Made by a program: the position numbers and the translations under genes. 35,011 bases of DNA from the NCBI GenBank assembly GCA_042569905.1, contig JBHPHA010000011.1, forward strand, positions 1 through 35,011, given 5' to 3'. Shown one piece after another: positions 32,418-35,011 of this stretch (its first letter is position 1; every line of letters begins with the position of its first letter). Under the pieces are notes generated by a model, which was not told where the DNA came from, made no database searches, and saw only the letters and a list, made by a program, of their open reading frames with translations. This DNA comes from JBHPHA01 sp042569905. Its GTDB lineage: Bacteria; Patescibacteriota; Minisyncoccia; Moranbacterales; UBA9337.

Positions 32418-32498
32418 ATGAAAGTGGATAAGGTTCAGGTATTGATTGCATTGGCGATGGTAGCGGTTTTGGGATGGATTTTTATTCCATTGTTCTAA
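32418..32498 (+). CDS. 26-residue single-helix membrane microprotein
   Basis: A short ORF with a charged start (MKVDKVQ) and one hydrophobic helix of about 17 residues (VLIALAMVAVLGWIFIP), ending PLF. It has its own near-consensus promoter (32345-32373). AGGGAG is at 32411-32416, one base before the ATG but seven bases before an in-frame GTG at 32424, which may be the real start (24 residues). A terminator-like hairpin lies further downstream. The combination of promoter, ribosome site, ORF and hairpin makes it a real gene candidate despite its size. Similar single-helix microproteins often regulate membrane complexes, and this one sits after the ABC importer. No homologue is known to me. Confidence 0.55.
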   Translation: MKVDKVQVLIALAMVAVLGWIFIPLF

Positions 32499-32510
32499 TA
32501 AATGAAAAAC

Positions 32511-32550
32511 GTCACATACTACCACGCTCTAGAGCGTGGTAGTATGTGAC
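32511..32550. repeat. 40-bp perfect palindrome
   Basis: The left arm GTCACATACTACCACGCTCT is followed with no spacer by its exact reverse complement; the centre is CTAG. No T-run follows (TAATTTGAATTT). It lies 12 bases after the stop of the microprotein ORF. Confidence 0.92.
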
Positions 32551-32600
32551 TAATTTGAATTTTTATTTTGGAATGTGAACTGTAGTTGGTTAATGGTAGG

Positions 32601-32639
32601 ATCGGGGTTGATTAAAAAATCACTCCGATTTTTTATTTT
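32601..32639 (+). terminator. Terminator in the 32.5-32.8 kb interval
   Basis: ATCGGGGT(T)GATT pairs with AATCACTCCGAT around a run of A's, followed by TTTTTTATTTT. Confidence 0.8.
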
Positions 32640-32741
32640 CAGATGAAGCTGTTATGTGTATTGGTAGCAAATGAGATTAATTTAAATACCTATTTAAAGT
32701 TAAGTCAATTAATTTTGAAAATAGAACGCAGGTGATGGTGA

Positions 32742-32771
32742 TTGACAATGATGGCTTTTTTCTGCTAGCAT
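32742..32771 (+). promoter_or_regulatory. Promoter of the 32826 gene
   Basis: TTGACA (32742-32747) and TAGCAT (32766-32771) are 18 bases apart, with TGC before the -10. Confidence 0.65.
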
Positions 32772-32825
32772 TTCAATTGAAACGCAGTACTTTTAATAAT
32801 GTACGTATAGGGGGGGGGATTGAAG

Positions 32826-33290
32826 ATGGCTTTTCCTGTAGTGATAAGGATTTTAGGGTTAGTGGTAAGTCATGCTGTGACTTATTATATGGGTAGGTCC
32901 AATGAAAGAAGTGAGGGTAAAGTTAATCTTGCGATGGTTTTGAATGAGTTCGGGGTTCCGATTGCTGAGGCTGAGGCAGTTATGAAAGCTTATGCGGAAA
33001 AAGATCCTGAGAGCTTTATTGATGAGGCTAAGGAGATCCTAAGGCCGTATCCTCGAGAAATGGCTGGACTCAGAGATGCAATCGGAAAAGAGATCGGTCA
33101 AATGGCAGGAATGGAAGGGCGCGAAGCTACTTCTCGTGCGCTTTTTACTCTCGGCAGGAAGGCTATGGAGAAAAAGGGAATAAAGCCAGTTGATCAGGGA
33201 TTTGATGAAAATGAGTTTGATGGATTCTATGGCATTCTCGATGAGAATGAAGAAACAGGAAGTGAATCTGGTGCAGATCCCGAAGAGTAA
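32826..33290 (+). CDS. Small acidic membrane-anchored protein, paralogue of the 33472 protein
   Basis: About 154 residues. The short hydrophobic N-terminus (PVVIRILGLVVSHAVTYYMG) is a single membrane helix, followed by RSNERSEGK and a helical domain. That domain contains VMKAYAEKDPESFIDEAKEILRPY and PREMAGLRDAIGKEI. The tail is acidic (about 20 residues rich in Glu/Asp). SNERSEG and the PYxREMxxLxxAI block recur in the next gene, so the two arose by tandem duplication. The ATG at 32826 is preferred over the TTG at 32820. The ribosome site is a run of nine G ending eight bases upstream. Own promoter and terminator. Function unknown. Confidence 0.68.
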   Translation: MAFPVVIRILGLVVSHAVTYYMGRSNERSEGKVNLAMVLNEFGVPIAEAEAVMKAYAEKDPESFIDEAKEILRPYPREMAGLRDAIGKEIGQMAGMEGREATSRALFTLGRKAMEKKGIKPVDQGFDENEFDGFYGILDENEETGSESGADPEE

Positions 33291-33300
33291 TGATAGTGAT

Positions 33301-33344
33301 AAATCTCCCGAGAATTAACATATTCTCGGGAGATTTTAATTTTC
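33301..33344 (+). terminator. Terminator after the 32826 gene
   Basis: Perfect 15-bp stem (AAATCTCCCGAGAAT with its reverse complement) with a 6-base loop, followed by TTAATTTTC. Confidence 0.92.
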
Positions 33345-33385
33345 TAAGATAATAAGTCTAGTGAATGATTTAGATTAAAAAAGCA

Positions 33386-33414
33386 TTGACAAACAAAGGT
33401 TTTTCTGATAATGT
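33386..33414 (+). promoter_or_regulatory. Promoter of the 33472 gene
   Basis: TTGACA (33386-33391) and TAATGT (33409-33414) are 17 bases apart, with CTGA before the -10. Confidence 0.75.
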
Positions 33415-33471
33415 TACTGTTGAAGTTTAGTTTTTTTATATTTATCAATCTTTATTTTAGGAGAAGTGAAA

Positions 33472-34488
33472 ATGGGATTACCGTTAATTGCAGTAGGCAT
33501 TATTGTCGGGAAAATAATTTACGAATACTCTAAATCAAATGAGCGTTCCGAAGGTCGCAAACGAGTGCGAGAAGTTATGAAGGAATACAATGTTCCTGAG
33601 GATTATCTTGATGCAATAATAAATAGGCTGGAATCAGGGGATAGGAGAGGAATTGTCGACGATATCAAGGAGATTCTTGAACCGTATATGCGAGAGATGA
33701 GTGATCTGGGCTCTGCCATCGCAGATGATTTCAGGGATGTAGCTGATGATCTTAAGGATTTGACTGAGGATGCTAAGGGAAAACTATCGGACTGCTTTTT
33801 AACTATTGGAAAAGCACTAAGAGCAAAAGCTGATGTGCCTAAATCGGAGCCTGAGACTTCTGAATCTGATTCTAATGATGATACGGAAGATTCGGGTGAT
33901 ACAAGTCGTGCGGGTTCAGGTATGAGTCGCAGTGATGAAACTGCGGGAGTAGTTGATGCGCTTAGTGAGGTGTTCTCTAGTCTTTGTGATTTGACGGAGT
34001 CGGTTGAAAGAAAGGAAAATGATGACTCTGACGGTCCATGCTCAGCTAAATCTAGTTCCTCTGCTGAGGGTGGTGAGGCTGATGAAAAAATGCATGAGGA
34101 TATGGGAGCTTTTACTGAAACAATAATGACCTTGCTCAATGACTTGGTGCAGGGCGTAAAAGATACTGCGAAGAATGAGTCTCCCTTTGTAACTGGAGAT
34201 GAAGATTTAGATGAAAAGCTAAAGAGGATGAGCCCCTCCTTTGTAATTGGAGATAAGGAGCTGGATGAAAAACTAAGAAAGATTATGGAGAATCCCTCTG
34301 ATTTGTTTGATGCTCTTGTGTCTGCAGCTAAGGCTGGTGCTAAGGCCGGGAAGGAGAGGTTTGGTAATGAGCCAAGTAAAGACAACGTGGGTGCATCGCT
34401 TAGAGACCCAATGGGAGACACGAGGATCTTATTTGAGTTAATTGAGAAAATCTTTAATGGTCCTAATGATAAGGATGAAAAAAAATAG
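33472..34488 (+). CDS. Acidic membrane-anchored protein, longer paralogue of the 32826 protein
   Basis: About 338 residues. One N-terminal membrane helix (LPLIAVGIIVGKIIYEY) is followed by SKSNERSEGR and a helical domain (about 35-95) aligned with the 32826 protein, e.g. VMKEYNVPEDYLDAI and DIKEILEPYMREMSDLGSAI. After that comes a long Ser/Asp/Glu-rich, probably disordered region (about 125-215) and a duplicated motif: SPFVTGDEDLDEKLKRM near 243 and PSFVIGDKELDEKLRKIM near 259. The C-terminal helix is amphipathic. The ATG at 33472 is eight bases after AGGAG; the GTG at 33466 is too close to it. Function unknown. Confidence 0.7.
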   Translation: MGLPLIAVGIIVGKIIYEYSKSNERSEGRKRVREVMKEYNVPEDYLDAIINRLESGDRRGIVDDIKEILEPYMREMSDLGSAIADDFRDVADDLKDLTEDAKGKLSDCFLTIGKALRAKADVPKSEPETSESDSNDDTEDSGDTSRAGSGMSRSDETAGVVDALSEVFSSLCDLTESVERKENDDSDGPCSAKSSSSAEGGEADEKMHEDMGAFTETIMTLLNDLVQGVKDTAKNESPFVTGDEDLDEKLKRMSPSFVIGDKELDEKLRKIMENPSDLFDALVSAAKAGAKAGKERFGNEPSKDNVGASLRDPMGDTRILFELIEKIFNGPNDKDEKK

Positions 34489-34511
34489 CGTAAATTGAGA
34501 GTTGGATAGTA

Positions 34512-34550
34512 AAGCTCTCGAAAACCAATGTGTTTTCGAGAGCTTTTTTT
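34512..34550 (+). terminator. Terminator between the 33472 gene and pth
   Basis: AAGCTCTCGAAAAC pairs perfectly with GTTTTCGAGAGCTT around a 6-base loop, then TTTTT. It separates two convergent genes. Confidence 0.9.
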
Positions 34551-34562
34551 GTTGGGTAATTT

Positions 34563-35011
34563 CTATTCTAGTGAATTGTAAATTTCTATGGCTGAGTCAA
34601 GAGCTTTTTGTCGTTCAGTTTCAGAGAAGTCTTGTAGGACAAATTTTTGACCTGGAATTTTTCTGTTTTCGCGCCCTTCTTCGATTTCAACTCCGATACG
34701 TAAACGGGTGATTTTTTTTGTCCCTAGTTTATTGATGATATCTTGAACTCCATTGTGACCAGCTGCAGAGGATTCTTGGGATATTTTCGATTTTCCGATA
34801 AGTAGATCAAGGTCGTCATGAATAACAATGATGTCTTCAGTAGTGGCTTTATAGAAATGTATTATTTTTTGAGTAGACTCACCAGACCTGTTCATAAAAG
34901 TTTGTGGTTTCACTAGAATAACCTTAGAATTTTTTTTGAGTCCAATTTTTTCAAGAAAACTAAAATCTCCAGATTGCTCCGAAATTTCAGCGTTAAATTT
35001 TTTTCATCCTT
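34563..35011 (-). CDS. pth: Peptidyl-tRNA hydrolase, 5' partial, with an in-frame stop near the window edge
   Basis: Releases tRNA from prematurely ended peptidyl-tRNA. Visible family motifs are VKPQTFMNRSGEST, DIIVIHDDLDLLIGKSKI, GHNGVQDIINKLGT, and RLRIGVEI followed by the usual FVLQDF-type end. The N-terminal part (with the catalytic Asn and His of the GNPG..Y..TRHN region) lies beyond the window. Reading back from KKFNAEISE, the frame meets TGA at 35006-35004, preceded by a run of seven A on the coding strand. One extra A would restore KDEKKFNAEIS, so a sequencing slip at the contig edge or a true frameshift is likely. The gene should not be taken to begin at the GTG at 34913. Confidence 0.85.

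Larger units (their letters stand above)
32499..32825. other. Gene-free regulatory interval
   Basis: No gene lies here. It contains the 40-bp perfect palindrome (32511-32550), a terminator (32601-32639), a promoter (32742-32771) and a run of nine G (32810-32818) just upstream of the next gene. The remainder (about 32640-32741) shows nothing recognisable. Confidence 0.7.

Noticed and set aside
33603..34421. Long open frame on the - strand opposite the acidic 33472 gene
   Set aside because: It is Ser/Leu/Pro-rich with no motif, no ribosome site, and is explained as the antisense of Glu/Asp/Ser-rich coding sequence.
1..35011. Alternative genetic code with TGA as glycine, as in Gracilibacteria/Absconditabacteria
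   Set aside because: Family-length genes read through without internal TGA, and genes such as 16702-17256 (ATGA overlap) and 19713-21431 end at TGA. The TGA in pth is better explained by a slip at an A7 run.
1..35011. tRNA, rRNA, CRISPR arrays, transposases
   Set aside because: None could be recognised on either strand; no regularly spaced repeats and no transposase-like protein were found.

Overview
The window is AT-rich DNA from a bacterium that reads the standard code: family-length genes are intact, and at least two of them (ending at 17256 and 21431) stop at TGA. The housekeeping genes on the left (a MurE-type ligase lacking the usual N-terminal domain, a DUF212/PAP2-like protein, ComF, ClpC, DnaJ under a CIRCE element, malic enzyme, YjbQ) mostly lack Shine-Dalgarno sequences. 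Together these suggest a Candidate Phyla Radiation (Patescibacteria) type genome. That placement is an inference, since no rRNA or other phylogenetic marker is present.

Layout. (1) 1-10916, mostly housekeeping: the 3' part of a compact molybdopterin oxidoreductase with a small membrane partner, two small membrane proteins, malic enzyme, YjbQ, a protein-isoaspartate methyltransferase-like enzyme, dnaJ and the MurE-like ligase on the + strand; DUF212, comF and clpC on the - strand. (2) 11079-15079: a membrane-anchored coiled-coil protein, an Asp-rich membrane protein and a 759-residue tandem double glycosyltransferase. (3) 15334-21431: a run of genes for a membrane protein, a DUF4178-like protein, a DUF2617-like protein, a large lipoprotein, a double-DUF350 membrane protein and a membrane-embedded spermidine-synthase-like enzyme. 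This resembles the polyamine/DUF350 neighbourhoods known around PspA-type envelope stress genes, but no PspA is visible. (4) 22218-32291: two substrate-binding/OmpA fusion proteins, a lipoprotein with a von Willebrand A domain, a small lipoprotein, a membrane coiled-coil protein, TelA, and a complete ABC importer whose binding protein resembles the urea-carboxylase-associated (urea/guanidine-like) family. (5) 32418-34488: a 26-residue membrane microprotein, a 40-bp perfect palindrome and two tandem paralogous acidic membrane proteins. (6) A fragment of peptidyl-tRNA hydrolase on the - strand at the right edge.

Regions 2-5 form about 23 kb of same-strand accessory genes, largely coding for envelope proteins. 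They have strong GGAGG-type ribosome sites, repeated TTGACA / 17-18 bp / TA-rich promoters (often with a TG just upstream of the -10) and a strong hairpin after most transcription units. Blocks 2 and 3 are tied together by a shared coiled-coil domain (11079 and 17253 proteins). My working reading is a multi-operon envelope-surveillance and transport system: peptidoglycan-tethered binding proteins, a TelA/coiled-coil membrane pair, a vWA adaptor, an ABC importer and a membrane polyamine-type enzyme. The joint function is inferred from gene order and domain content only.
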